A stretch of 64,000 nt of DNA from Echinicola pacifica DSM 19836 (GCF_000373245.1 NZ_KB890739.1:410441-474440); one strand, 5' to 3'; positions 27,006-36,223 are shown, counted from the first letter of the stretch. The notes: generated by a model from the sequence alone, not told the origin. Numbers and translations: made by a program.

Positions 27006-28052
27006 ATGATCATTAGATTACTTACTTTTCCATTTAGATATGCCATTTCAAAAATCAAGAAATGGTTAGGGAACCTTGATAAGATTAAAGTGGAGCCCTT
27101 ATATGCTTTTGGGAATGAGGAGTGCATATTTGTCAAGGCTAGGGTGGTGGAGGCCTACAGACAAAGTCGCCCCTCCGAGAAAAACAATCGCTTTCAGAAT
27201 GTGCTGGCGGCACTGCGGCGGTACGCAGGAAGTAGTGTGCCCGATGCGCGAGTCACGGTCACTTGTGCGGGTCAGCAGCATGTACTGGAGAGTGATGAGG
27301 AAGGGATCGTCTCAGGGAAATTCCGAGCTCCCATGGGCAAAAAACTCCATGCTGATTCGGTGATCTTTAAGCTGCAGGAGGAAGAAGGACTGGTAAGAGA
27401 GCATAAAGAAGAGGAGATTCCCGTTTGTCAGTTTTCCAAAAATCACCCCACTGGAATAATATCCGATATTGATGATACCGTATTAGTCTCTCACGCCACG
27501 GAAATTGGTAAGAAACTCTGGCTGTCAGTATCGAAAAATGCCTATACTAGACGACCCTTCCCAGGCGTTAGTAAGTTTTATCATGCACTTACCAATGCCG
27601 GCGAGCATCCCATCTTCTATGTGTCCAGCAGTGATTGGAATTTGTTTGATATGATCAAGGATTTTATGGATTTCAGAAATATTCCCTCAGGTCCTTTATT
27701 ACTTCAAGATTTACATCTTAATTTGAAAAATATATGGAAATCAGGAGGCGGAAATCATGAGCATAAGCTAGAAAAAGTAAGAATGTTACTGGCGATCTAT
27801 CCGGGGATGAATTTTTTCTTGATCGGTGACAGCGGTCAGCATGATCCAGAACTATATGAGCAGGTCATCAAAGAGCATCCCGGAAGAGTGAAGACGGTGT
27901 ATATCAGGAAAGTAAAGCATGAGATCACTGAGGAGCGAATGGAGATGGTCCATAATCTCAAAGAAATACCAAATTCACCAGAAGTAATATTCGTTAAGGA
28001 TACCGAGGAGGCACTGAAGCATGCCTTGGAGCATTCTTTTATTGTTCAATAA
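27006..28052 (+). CDS. App1-type (DUF2183) phosphatidate phosphatase family protein
   Basis: A 348-residue protein of the HAD-like App1 family. The N-terminal beta-sandwich region (about 40-145) is followed by the catalytic domain: SDIDDTVLVSH near residue 154 (DxDxT nucleophile motif), YVSSSDWNLFDM (second motif), HKLEKVR with the conserved lysine, and IGDSGQHDPELY (final aspartate motif). Yeast App1 removes phosphate from phosphatidate and diacylglycerol pyrophosphate. It is followed after 2 bp by a diacylglycerol kinase, the opposite reaction, suggesting control of the phosphatidate/diacylglycerol ratio. Confidence 0.87.
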   Translation: MIIRLLTFPFRYAISKIKKWLGNLDKIKVEPLYAFGNEECIFVKARVVEAYRQSRPSEKNNRFQNVLAALRRYAGSSVPDARVTVTCAGQQHVLESDEEGIVSGKFRAPMGKKLHADSVIFKLQEEEGLVREHKEEEIPVCQFSKNHPTGIISDIDDTVLVSHATEIGKKLWLSVSKNAYTRRPFPGVSKFYHALTNAGEHPIFYVSSSDWNLFDMIKDFMDFRNIPSGPLLLQDLHLNLKNIWKSGGGNHEHKLEKVRMLLAIYPGMNFFLIGDSGQHDPELYEQVIKEHPGRVKTVYIRKVKHEITEERMEMVHNLKEIPNSPEVIFVKDTEEALKHALEHSFIVQ

Positions 28053-28054
28053 AT

Positions 28055-28930
28055 ATGAAAAAGAAATTTTTGTATGTCGTAAACCCTATCTCAGGAGATG
28101 GGGATGACAGGGAGGAAGTCAGTGACTTGCTTTGTAACAGCCTTCATGATGTGGAATTCCAAACCTGGGAAACCACAGGGAAAGAATCGGATCCTGAGCA
28201 AATCAGAGAAATGCTAAATAGTAATGCTTTTGACGGCGTATTGGTAGGAGGAGGAGACGGTACCATCAAGATGGTGGTGCAGGCCATCAAAGGAATGGGG
28301 GTGCCAGTGGGGATTATCCCTCTGGGGTCTGCCAATGGATTAGCCACAGATTTTGGGATTCATGGAATCTCGGATGCTTGTCATGCCATCAAAAACGGGA
28401 TTGAAAAGCGGGTAGATCTTTGGGATATCAATGGGGAACTGTGTATTCACCTAAGTGACTTTGGTTTTAATGCTGGCTTGGTAAGAAAGTCCTCAGACCA
28501 GGAGGGTAGAGGAATGCTGTCCTATGCAAAGGGCTACCTCGCCCAACTTCAGGAGATTCAGTCGTATCGTTTTAGACTCCTGGAGCAAGGAGACGCTCGA
28601 GAAGTAACTGCCAAGATGCTAGTCATCGCCAATGCTGCCAAATATGGTACTGGCGCAAGGATCAACCCTTTCGGCGATATCTCTGATGGACAATTTGAGA
28701 TTATTGCATTAAACCCTGAGGGGATTGACCAGATAATATCCCTTTCTATAAGCCTGTTTAAAGATAATATTGAGGAACTTGATTTTGTGAAATCCTGGAG
28801 TTTTAACGAGCTGGAGATTGAAAACCTCGACGGGGCCGATTTTCAGGTGGATGGAGAGGTGATGCCTCAAACAGATAAAGTCAAGATTACTAAGATCAAT
28901 GAACCCATTGTATTTTATGCCCTTGAATAA
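28055..28930 (+). CDS. Diacylglycerol kinase family lipid kinase
   Basis: A 291-residue lipid kinase of the DAGK/YegS/LCB5 type. VNPISGDGDD begins the catalytic domain, GGGDGTIKMV is the nucleotide-binding loop, and IPLGSANGLATDFG is the conserved GTxNDxA-type segment with SAN in place of TxN. The C-terminal beta-sandwich domain ends with DGEVMPQTD. It is predicted to phosphorylate diacylglycerol or a similar lipid alcohol with ATP. It is the second gene of a pair with the App1-type phosphatase. Confidence 0.88.
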   Translation: MKKKFLYVVNPISGDGDDREEVSDLLCNSLHDVEFQTWETTGKESDPEQIREMLNSNAFDGVLVGGGDGTIKMVVQAIKGMGVPVGIIPLGSANGLATDFGIHGISDACHAIKNGIEKRVDLWDINGELCIHLSDFGFNAGLVRKSSDQEGRGMLSYAKGYLAQLQEIQSYRFRLLEQGDAREVTAKMLVIANAAKYGTGARINPFGDISDGQFEIIALNPEGIDQIISLSISLFKDNIEELDFVKSWSFNELEIENLDGADFQVDGEVMPQTDKVKITKINEPIVFYALE

Positions 28931-28949
28931 ATCTGCCTGAGGCTATTTG

Positions 28950-29405
28950 TTATCCTTTTAATGCTCTTCGCTGGGCTAGCGCATAGCCTAAGTGCATGGC
29001 TTCATGGAGACCATTGAACTCCACTGCATCGTGGATAGACTTTACTGTAATGCCAAAACTCGTGGAGTATTCTGTGAATTCTTTGAATATCCCGATCATA
29101 AGGTCATTCTTGAAGCTTTCTAAGGTGGATAATGAAAGTATCTTCAAATGCTCAAGCTCCTTTGCCGAAATGGGTCCCTCAGGTTTGGTGCCCTTTCGGT
29201 ATTTTTGCACTAGTTCATCTTCTATCAATAACTCCTGACCAGCAAGTCGGTAGCATAACAACTGCTGCGTGACAATGATATGGCCAAAATTCCAAGCAAT
29301 ATTATTGTTGAATCCTGGAGGTATTCGGTTAACTTCCTCCAGACTTAGGTCATTGATGAGGTTAATGAAGTTTTCTCGGGTTTTAATAACGGGGTGGATG
29401 TTCAT
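28950..29405 (-). CDS. DinB family protein
   Basis: A 151-residue four-helix-bundle protein of the DinB/YfiT superfamily. The metal-ligand histidines are in WNFGHIIVTQQ and in EAMHLGYALAQRRAL near the C terminus. Members include thiol-dependent S-transferases, with the metal binding the thiol; the bacterial thiol used here is not known. It converges on the lipid kinase gene with 19 bp between stops. Confidence 0.82.
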   Translation of the reverse strand: MNIHPVIKTRENFINLINDLSLEEVNRIPPGFNNNIAWNFGHIIVTQQLLCYRLAGQELLIEDELVQKYRKGTKPEGPISAKELEHLKILSLSTLESFKNDLMIGIFKEFTEYSTSFGITVKSIHDAVEFNGLHEAMHLGYALAQRRALKG

Positions 29406-29887
29406 GTTGATTTGCTGTTGGTAAATTAATATTAGGTGTATAATTATTCTATGAATAAGGCATTGCCTCTAAATTCTTCATGGCAAATTAATCGGAGTTG
29501 CCTGTTTTCCTGTTCCCTGCCAAATAGTGAGGCTAAAGGAAATAGGCTAAAAAAAGAGCCAGACAGATTCCATCGCCAATCGGGGCTCATAAATAGAGGC
29601 ATGTGTACTGAGAAATAATATCTAAAATAGATATATTTTTTATATTATCGTACAGAATACACTTCTACTTAGGAGCTTATGGGTTTTTCAATAGGCTTCA
29701 AATAGGTCTTTAGTAAAAACTTAAGGTAATTAAATAAGTAGGGTTAATAAGCGTTTTTACCAATTATTTGTACCAAAAAATGGTGAATAGTAATTGTTAT
29801 TGGGCTATTGCCTAATAGCAATTATTTATTCACCACTTTATAATATAATTTAGGGAAGGATTTCCTTCTAGTAATAGGGTTGTTGCC
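29406..29887. other. Intergenic region between DinB and Gfo/Idh/MocA genes
   Basis: A 482 bp AT-rich gap containing the terminator at 29775-29835. A 60-codon plus-strand open frame at 29436-29618 has no family-like features and low-complexity flanks; I reject it as a gene. No other feature supported. Confidence 0.6.
29775..29835 (-). terminator. Long-stem terminator of the Gfo/Idh/MocA gene
   Basis: An imperfect inverted repeat with outer arms TGGTGAATA (29781-29789) and TATTCACCA (29827-29835) and a nearly complete inner stem using several G-T wobbles. Read on the minus strand it is followed by a T-run (29775-29780). It lies 53 bp after the stop of the gene at 29888-31348. Confidence 0.7.
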
Positions 29888-31348
29888 TTACATTTTCAAG
29901 GACCAGTCGCCTCGATATTCTCTTTTTACAAATTGGTTGGCTTCATCGAAGTTCGTTACTTTCATATTCGGTCCGTCCCACACTAGTTTTATACCTCTTC
30001 CCGGATAGTTATGTCCTCCATTTTCCTTAGGCGTGCGAATGTCATAGCTTCTTATAGCCAGGTTGCCCATAAGCACAGATTCGGTCAATGGTCCAGCGAC
30101 AGAGAAAGGAGAGCTCAAAGCTTTGAATTCCTTACTGCCATGACCGGCCACGCAGGCTTTCACCCATTGGGCGTAGTGGCCATTGGCTCCATCTTCCACT
30201 CTTGCTAAGGTCTCAGGGACTTTGTCCCCATCCTCCCTGGAGGTTGGGAGTAATTTTGGGTTGATACCATAGGTAGAGCACATCATTTTGCCTTTAGTAC
30301 CTTCGATAATCACGCCATTTCCGCCGTCTCCCATTTGCTCATTTGGTCCGAGCTCTTCGGGTCTGGTGGGTTGGATACCACCATCCATCCAGTGAAATTC
30401 GATGTCCCGGCCTTGAGGAGAATTGAATCTCAGGGTAACATGAGAGGAAGGAGGGCAGCCATCAGGGAAATAGCCTCGTTGGAATTCTCCCACATATACG
30501 GATCCCACGCTGCATTCTGCTTCAGACGGATATCCTAATCCTAGAACTCTAAACGGAGGCTCCATAATATGACAGGCCATATCGCCAAGGGCGCCCGTAC
30601 CATAGTCCCACCATCCTCGCCAGTTGAACGGCACTAGATTGTCCACGTATTCTCGGTGAGGGGCAGTCCCTAGCCATAGATCCCAATCCAGTTCGGCTGG
30701 GGGAGTGCTGCCTTGCTCTGGCCATTTGATGCCTTGAGGCCATACTGGTCGATCGGTCCAGCACCATACCTTGGTAGCCTCTCCGATAAGCCCGGCCTCA
30801 TACCATTCGACCATTCTTCTTACCCCATCACCGGAGGAACCTTGATTGCCCATTTGAGTGACCACCTTGTATTTTTCGGCTGCCTGAGTGAGCATCCTTG
30901 CTTCATATATATCGTGGGTAAGCGGCTTCTGTACATAGACATGCTTGCCCAGCTGCATCGCCGCCATAGCCTGTACTGCGTGATTATGATCCGGCGAGGA
31001 TACGGTCACCGCATCGATGTGCTTATGCTCCTTTTCGAGCATTTCACGGAAATCCTTATAATACTTGGCTTTGGGAAAGCGCTTTCTGGAGGTGGCCGCT
31101 CTTCTGTCATCCACATCACATAAATAACCTATTTCTGCCTGGCCACTTTTATACATCATATTGATGTCACTTTCTCCCTTGCCACCCACTCCTATGCCTG
31201 CTACCACGATCTTGTCACTAGGAGCCGTAAATCCCGGGCCGCCAAGTACATGACGGGGAACCAAGTAAAATCCGGCAGCAGCTGTCGCCGCTCCCTTCAT
31301 AAAATTTCGTCTGGAATTTTCCTGGCTTACTTCTTTTTTCTTTTTCAT
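29888..31348 (-). CDS. Gfo/Idh/MocA family oxidoreductase, Tat-exported
   Basis: A 486-residue NAD(P)-binding oxidoreductase. A twin-arginine signal (SRRNFMKG, residues 12-19, then an Ala-rich stretch) should send it folded to the periplasm. The Rossmann domain begins with VVAGIGVGGKGESDI; VSSPDHNHAVQAM and YVQKPLTHDIYEA carry the conserved EKP/QKP-type lysine, and DMACHIMEPPFRVLG is the C-terminal catalytic histidine block. Exported members in Bacteroidota usually act on sugars or glycan derivatives with tightly bound cofactor. Substrate unknown. It is divergent from the GH20 gene. Confidence 0.88.
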   Translation of the reverse strand: MKKKKEVSQENSRRNFMKGAATAAAGFYLVPRHVLGGPGFTAPSDKIVVAGIGVGGKGESDINMMYKSGQAEIGYLCDVDDRRAATSRKRFPKAKYYKDFREMLEKEHKHIDAVTVSSPDHNHAVQAMAAMQLGKHVYVQKPLTHDIYEARMLTQAAEKYKVVTQMGNQGSSGDGVRRMVEWYEAGLIGEATKVWCWTDRPVWPQGIKWPEQGSTPPAELDWDLWLGTAPHREYVDNLVPFNWRGWWDYGTGALGDMACHIMEPPFRVLGLGYPSEAECSVGSVYVGEFQRGYFPDGCPPSSHVTLRFNSPQGRDIEFHWMDGGIQPTRPEELGPNEQMGDGGNGVIIEGTKGKMMCSTYGINPKLLPTSREDGDKVPETLARVEDGANGHYAQWVKACVAGHGSKEFKALSSPFSVAGPLTESVLMGNLAIRSYDIRTPKENGGHNYPGRGIKLVWDGPNMKVTNFDEANQFVKREYRGDWSLKM

Positions 31349-31648
31349 GTGGAATATTGTCGATTTCTTATTATTTCAATTTGACCAATCAATTTATTGA
31401 ATTCTTTTTTTACTTCTAGCTAAAAAATTATTTTTCCCATCGAATGGTAAATATTTTATTTGGACGGACTTAGATTTTATCCCCTTATTTGACCAAAAAC
31501 CGCCTATACCTCTGCGGCTAAATCGATAAAATCTACATTATATCAGTGGATTTACCCTTTATAAGAATGTTGTTTAGCTTGCTAAGTTTTGAAAAAAAAT
31601 TGATTAAGTTTAGGTTTCGTAAGAATTTAATATAAAAATAATAAACCG
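31349..31648. other. Divergent intergenic region, Gfo/Idh/MocA to GH20
   Basis: 300 bp, AT-rich, between two divergently transcribed export-linked genes. A TAAGTTTA sequence near 31606 resembles a -7 element for the GH20 gene, but the upstream element is not convincing. No open frame or hairpin that I can support. Confidence 0.5.
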
Positions 31649-33208
31649 ATGGTCCTGATGAAATGGAGTAAGTTGCTTGGTCTAGGTCTGTGTATTGCTG
31701 CGATGGTAGCATGCGAGCCAGATCCCAAAATGGAGGATGCAGTTCTGCTGCCCCTGCCACAGGAAGTGAGTTCCGCTAAAGGCTCCTTCGAAATCGATGG
31801 AAACACCGAGGTATTGATTGGCTTTGATATGGAGGGCATGGATTTGAGTGCAGGTTTCCTGGCTAATTTGCTAAAAAATTCTACAGGTCTCAATCTGCAG
31901 GTAAAGAACCAAAAACTTCCTTCTGATGGGAGTATCTGGCTCACTTTAAATGATGATTTTGCTGCGGAGGGCTATCAAATTGAGGTATCCGAAAATCAGG
32001 TGATCATCCAGGGAGGAAGTCCCGCAGGCTTGTTCTATGCCGTGCAGACTTTACGAATGCTCTTACCCAATGAGGTTGAAAAAGCAGGTAGCTATGAAGG
32101 TGTGAGCTGGAAAATCCCTGCTGGCATTATTAAAGATGCTCCTACCTATGATTATAGAGGAAGTATGCTGGATGTGTCCAGACATTTCTTTGAGGTGGCG
32201 GATGTGAAGAAGTATATTGATTATCTGGCGATGTATAAGTACAATTACCTTCATCTTCACCTATCAGATGACCAGGGTTGGAGGATCGAAATTAAATCTT
32301 GGCCAAAGCTAACAGAAATCGGAGGCTCTACCCAAGTAGGAGGTGGTAAGGGTGGATTCTATACCCAAGAGGATTATAAGGATATCGTACAGTATGCCGC
32401 AGATAGATTCATTACCATCGTTCCGGAGATCGATATGCCTGGGCATACCAATGCGGCATTGGCGAGTTATCCAGAACTTAATTGCGACGGGGAGGCTCCG
32501 GATCTGTACACTGGCACTGAGGTTGGTTTTAGTACATTCTGCACCGATAAGGAAGTGACCTATCAGTTTGTGGATGATGTGATTCGCGAATTGGTGGAGA
32601 TTACTCCCGGACCCTATATTCACATTGGTGGTGATGAGTCTCATGTGACCGCTTTGGAGGATTATATTCCCTTTATAGAGCAGGTGCAAGATATGGTAAC
32701 CTCCTATGGTAAGCAGGTGATAGGCTGGGATGAGATCGCTCATGCTGCACTGAGACCAAGCGCTACGGCTCAGTACTGGGCCAAGGCCGAGAATGCTAAG
32801 ATGGCCGTGGAGCAGGGTGCCAAAGTATTGATCTCGCCAGCCACCCGCGCTTATCTAGATATGCAATATGACTCTACAACACGTTTGGGGCTTCACTGGG
32901 CTGCCTATGTGGAGCTGGATAGCGCCTATCTTTGGGAGCCATCAGAATTGGTAGAGGGAATTAATAAGGAGAATATTCTGGGCGTAGAAGCCCCATTGTG
33001 GACGGAGACGATTTCTACCCTGGATGAGGTGGAGTATATGGTTTTCCCAAGGCTTATCGCCATATCAGAAGTAGCATGGACGGATGCAAAAGACCGTAAC
33101 TGGGAGAGTTTTAAGAAAAGGTTGAAAAGCCATTATAAGCGGATGGAGTTAATGGATATTGACTTTTATAAATCTCCGCTGATCGATAGTGTAGAAGTTA
33201 AGAAATAA
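31649..33208 (+). CDS. Beta-N-acetylhexosaminidase, glycoside hydrolase family 20
   Basis: A 519-residue lipoprotein (lipobox region MVACE, Cys at about 24) removing terminal GlcNAc or GalNAc from glycans. The N-terminal GH20b-type domain runs to about 165 and the catalytic barrel follows: GSMLDVSRHFF, HLHLSDDQGWRIEI, VPEIDMPGHTNA and HIGGDESH, where the Asp-Glu pair near residue 328 is the catalytic site of this substrate-assisted family. Family size is normal. It could act with the neighbouring exported Gfo/Idh/MocA enzymes on amino-sugar glycans. A second possible start is three codons downstream. Confidence 0.93.
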   Translation: MVLMKWSKLLGLGLCIAAMVACEPDPKMEDAVLLPLPQEVSSAKGSFEIDGNTEVLIGFDMEGMDLSAGFLANLLKNSTGLNLQVKNQKLPSDGSIWLTLNDDFAAEGYQIEVSENQVIIQGGSPAGLFYAVQTLRMLLPNEVEKAGSYEGVSWKIPAGIIKDAPTYDYRGSMLDVSRHFFEVADVKKYIDYLAMYKYNYLHLHLSDDQGWRIEIKSWPKLTEIGGSTQVGGGKGGFYTQEDYKDIVQYAADRFITIVPEIDMPGHTNAALASYPELNCDGEAPDLYTGTEVGFSTFCTDKEVTYQFVDDVIRELVEITPGPYIHIGGDESHVTALEDYIPFIEQVQDMVTSYGKQVIGWDEIAHAALRPSATAQYWAKAENAKMAVEQGAKVLISPATRAYLDMQYDSTTRLGLHWAAYVELDSAYLWEPSELVEGINKENILGVEAPLWTETISTLDEVEYMVFPRLIAISEVAWTDAKDRNWESFKKRLKSHYKRMELMDIDFYKSPLIDSVEVKK

Positions 33209-33246
33209 AAAAAAGCCCAATCAAATTAATGATTGGGCTTTTTTTT
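33207..33246. terminator. Bidirectional Rho-independent terminator
   Basis: GCCCAATC / GATTGGGC stem extended by A-run and T-run: arms 33207-33222 and 33231-33246, 8-base loop. It is shared by the convergent GH20 (plus) and metZ (minus) genes. Confidence 0.9.
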
Positions 33247-33252
33247 GAGCAT

Positions 33253-34428
33253 TTATTTTGACTTGTCGAGAGCCTGCTGCACATCGGCTATGATGTCTTC
33301 ATGGTGCTCTAGACCAGTGGATAGTCGTATCAAACCTGGCAGGATTCCTACGCGCTGCCTTTCCTCTTCGGTGAGTTTGCTATGAGTGGTGGATGCCGGA
33401 TGCGTTATGATGCTTCTGCTGTCTCCTAGATTGGCAGTGACCGTGATCATCTGTAGCTGATCGATGAATCGCTGAGCGCGTTCTATGCCCCCTTTAAGGG
33501 TAAGTGTGATGATGCCTCCCCCTTGTTTCATTTGTTTTTTGGCCAGCTCATGTTGAGGATGACTTTTTAGAAATGGGTATTTGACAAATTCCAGTTCTGC
33601 ATTACCTTCGAAATAGGAGGCCACTTCGAGGGCGTTTTTGCAATGCCTATCCATCCTTACGGCGAGGGTTTCCATGCTTCGGGAAAGTATCCATGCATTG
33701 AATGGAGAGATGGAAGGGCCAGTATGGCGGGCAAAGAAATTGATCTCGTCAATAAGTTCTTTCTTGCCTAAAATCAATCCGCCTAATACCCGGCCTTGAC
33801 CGTCGATGTATTTGGTGGCGCTATGGGCCACGATATCCGCTCCCCATTGGGCTGGCTGCTGCAGGTAAGGGGTCGCAAAGCAGTTGTCCACCACCAGGAT
33901 TAGATTATGAGCTTTCGCAAATTTACCTACCCATTCCAAGTCGATGATTTCCAGACCAGGATTAGATGGGGTTTCGATAAATAGCATTTTGGTATTAGGC
34001 TGGACGAGTTTATCCCAGTTTTCTATATCAGAAATATCCCCATAAGTGGAGCTGATGCCCCATTTAGGAAATACCCTAGTCAATAATTGGTGCGTGGATC
34101 CAAAGAGCGAGCGTGAGGCCAGGATATGGTCCCCTTGCTGCAAGAGCGCAGCCATGCTTGCAAACATCGCTGCCATACCAGAGGCAGTGGCTAGTCCAGC
34201 TTCTGTGCCTTCCACGGCGCAGACCTTCTCTATTAGGTCAGTGCTGTTTGGATTGGCATAGCGAGAATAGATATTGCCAGGGATTTCCTCAGCAAACATC
34301 TGTCGGGCTTCCTCGGCACTGTCAAAAGTGAAAGAGGAGGTAAGGTATATCGGAGCGCTGTGCTCTCTTTGGTTTGATTTGGAGGAGGCAATGCGGATTG
34401 CTTCCGTTTCAAAATGCTTCTTGGACAT
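33253..34428 (-). CDS. metZ: O-succinylhomoserine sulfhydrylase / trans-sulfuration PLP enzyme
   Basis: A 391-residue PLP enzyme of the Cys/Met metabolism family. HSATKYIDGQGRVLGG holds the PLP lysine (near residue 207), VDNCFATPYLQQPAQWGAD precedes it, and SRSIITHPASTTHSKL is the substrate-binding segment. This subgroup makes homocysteine from activated homoserine and sulfide in one step; the sister families (MetB, MetC, MetY) are similar, so the exact acyl donor is inferred. A SAM-I riboswitch upstream on the same strand supports a role in methionine synthesis and repression by S-adenosylmethionine. Confidence 0.88.
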   Translation of the reverse strand: MSKKHFETEAIRIASSKSNQREHSAPIYLTSSFTFDSAEEARQMFAEEIPGNIYSRYANPNSTDLIEKVCAVEGTEAGLATASGMAAMFASMAALLQQGDHILASRSLFGSTHQLLTRVFPKWGISSTYGDISDIENWDKLVQPNTKMLFIETPSNPGLEIIDLEWVGKFAKAHNLILVVDNCFATPYLQQPAQWGADIVAHSATKYIDGQGRVLGGLILGKKELIDEINFFARHTGPSISPFNAWILSRSMETLAVRMDRHCKNALEVASYFEGNAELEFVKYPFLKSHPQHELAKKQMKQGGGIITLTLKGGIERAQRFIDQLQMITVTANLGDSRSIITHPASTTHSKLTEEERQRVGILPGLIRLSTGLEHHEDIIADVQQALDKSK

Positions 34429-34557
34429 GAGTGAGATCTTTCTTGATGAATATTGATTTGGAATACAGGAAAAAATTGCCCCGCATCGAATAGATCCTGG
34501 ACTGTGTGTGATGAATGAGGAAAAAAAAGTGTACGTATAACTGTGTCATAATTTCTA
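34429..34557 (-). other. metZ leader between riboswitch and start codon
   Basis: About 130 nt between the riboswitch and the metZ ATG. I see no strong intrinsic terminator here, so the switch may act on translation start or through a structure I cannot fold by eye. Confidence 0.4.
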
Positions 34558-34662
34558 ATTTATAGCTCCCTATTTTTTTGGGCAGGTTTTGGCACCTTTT
34601 TGTAGTTACAAATGGTTGCCAGAGGGTCTCAGAGCCTGGTCTCTCGCCTCTTCTTTATAAAT
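34558..34662 (-). ncRNA. SAM-I (S-box) riboswitch upstream of metZ
   Basis: On the minus strand the sequence shows the S-box core: P1 arms TATAAAT (34558-34564) and ATTTATA (34656-34662); AAGAAGAGGCGAGAGACC at the 5' side; GAGACCCTCTGGCAACC as the P2/P3 region; then AAGGTGCCAAAACCTGCCC (P4 and the SAM pocket) before the closing P1 strand. These are the conserved blocks of SAM-I riboswitches, which lower expression of methionine genes when SAM is high. It sits before metZ, the expected target. Confidence 0.88.
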
Positions 34663-34680
34663 CAGTTTCCTGAAGTAGTG

Positions 34681-34712
34681 CAAAGTAACAGTGGCAAATC
34701 GTATTTTCCAAA
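34681..34712 (-). promoter_or_regulatory. Likely promoter of the riboswitch-metZ transcript
   Basis: Read on the minus strand: TTTG (34709-34712), 20 bp, then TTACTTTG (34681-34688), 7 of 8 to TAnnTTTG. The transcript would start about 10 nt before the riboswitch P1 stem. Confidence 0.5.
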
Positions 34713-34875
34713 CGATTGCCTTCTTGATATAAAATAAAGTATATCTGGTGTTTTTTCAGCAATAATAAAAATACCATGCTGCCATAGGTGACATTACCCC
34801 TCAATATTTTTATTTAGCAAGTAAATAAGCTGTTGCAACCCAAGGTTTGCCTACTCATACGTTAAGGGATGATCT

Positions 34876-35544
34876 TTACTTAAAGTATTTTCCGATGACC
34901 TTAGCCCAGTCATCATAGCCATTTTTATTCATATGAAGGCTGTCCTCTAGGAAGATTTCTGGCTTGGGACGCCCCTGAGGATTGATGGCTATATCCCATA
35001 CGTTCGCAAATTCCACCTTGCTGTCCGTATTTGCATATACCTCAAGGAGTCGGTTGAGGTCGTTATATTCCTTCTTTAGGTGCCAGCGGGAGGGGCTTGG
35101 TTTTGGGCTGATCAGGACAATGCCAGCCTCTGGCAGTGCTTCTTGGATTTTTGCGACTAGTGTCTTCATGGTCTTCAGGACCAGAGCAGGGCTTTTTCCA
35201 CTCGCCAGGTCATTGTCGCCTTCATAGATAAAGACCTTTTGTGGATGATAGTGCAAAATTAGCTCCTCTGCGAAGTGTAATAATTCATGGGTTTGAGAGC
35301 CTCCAAAGCCCGTATTTACGATAGTTTTGCCAGGGAAGTAGCTAGGCAGGTCTTTCCATAGTCTTACGCTTGAGCTGCCTGTAAAGAGATATATGGGACC
35401 CTGATCGGGGACGGGGGTGCTTTCTGTGATCTGCTTTACCTCGGCATCGAATCGCTCAGGACCCTGCTGGGCAAATCCATAGGAGCTGCATAATATGATG
35501 AGAGAGAATCCTAAGGCCTTCAGCCGCGCTTTCCATTTTTTCAT
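34876..35544 (-). CDS. Secreted SGNH/GDSL-type hydrolase
   Basis: A 222-residue protein with a signal peptide (about 1-25, ending YGFAQQ). SGNH blocks: FTGSSSVRLW with the nucleophile Ser, NTGFGGSQ (Gly block), YEGDNDL (Asn block) and DSLHMNKNGY with the catalytic Asp-His pair. It is a likely esterase or carbohydrate deacetylase in the periplasm or outside the cell; substrate unknown. It is a single minus-strand gene and may work on the same glycans as the nearby GH20 and Gfo/Idh/MocA proteins (inference from location). Confidence 0.85.
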   Translation of the reverse strand: MKKWKARLKALGFSLIILCSSYGFAQQGPERFDAEVKQITESTPVPDQGPIYLFTGSSSVRLWKDLPSYFPGKTIVNTGFGGSQTHELLHFAEELILHYHPQKVFIYEGDNDLASGKSPALVLKTMKTLVAKIQEALPEAGIVLISPKPSPSRWHLKKEYNDLNRLLEVYANTDSKVEFANVWDIAINPQGRPKPEIFLEDSLHMNKNGYDDWAKVIGKYFK

Positions 35545-36158
35545 TCTTTCTTCTAGCTTATTATTGAATATTCAATGTAAGGATATTTTGCAGAAGGATG
35601 AAATTCTATTTTAGCATGGCTTCCTTATGTTATTCATTTTGTCAATGGTGAAACTTGAATAGGGGTGTTTCTTACAATTACAAGCCGTTAAACCAGCTAG
35701 GTAAATATTCATTAAAAGCAGAACCAACAAAATAGGTCTGTTATTTGGCCTTTAGCTTGAATGGATCATTTGGTTTGAATATTAATTATTGGCCTATATC
35801 AGGTATTGTGCTAAGGTAAACCATAATAGGGTTTTAGATGGTTTTTGGAGGGAAATCCATTTGTCCTCGATAGTGTAAGTGTATATTTCTATATAGTTAT
35901 TTGGCGATTTTTGATTTTTTCCAATTACTGCTGTTTATTGAGATGCATTTTAAGAAATTGTTAAAGAAAATCCATTTTGTACACTAATTACGGTAATTAA
36001 TCGTTTTAGTGACTTTTTAGGGCGGGTTTTGGTGACTTTTCCCGGTGTTTTCCCTCTATTTTGATAGCTTTGACAGAAAGTTCCAGAGAAAATAATTATC
36101 GCATTTTATTGTATTAAAAAATATTTTTATTAAGTTTAAAGAAGTTTTGGTTCCAAAA

Positions 36159-36215
36159 ATGAGGATTTCAATCCTTTTTTCCAAAATATATACGGCTGTT
36201 AGTCAGTTAAAATAA
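36159..36215 (+). CDS. Possible 18-codon small open frame
   Basis: ATG at 36159 opens an 18-residue frame ending TAA at 36213-36215, 8 bases before a strong terminator hairpin. The predicted peptide is MRISILFSKIYTAVSQLK, mildly hydrophobic and basic. It may be a small protein, the tail of a small RNA, or chance; no homologue is known to me. Confidence 0.2.
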   Translation: MRISILFSKIYTAVSQLK

Positions 36216-36223
36216 ACCCATTC

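Noticed and set aside
29436-29618. 60-codon plus-strand open frame in the DinB-Gfo gap
   Set aside because: Sequence composition is not protein-like, it has no recognisable motif, and it lies in AT-rich DNA next to a terminator.
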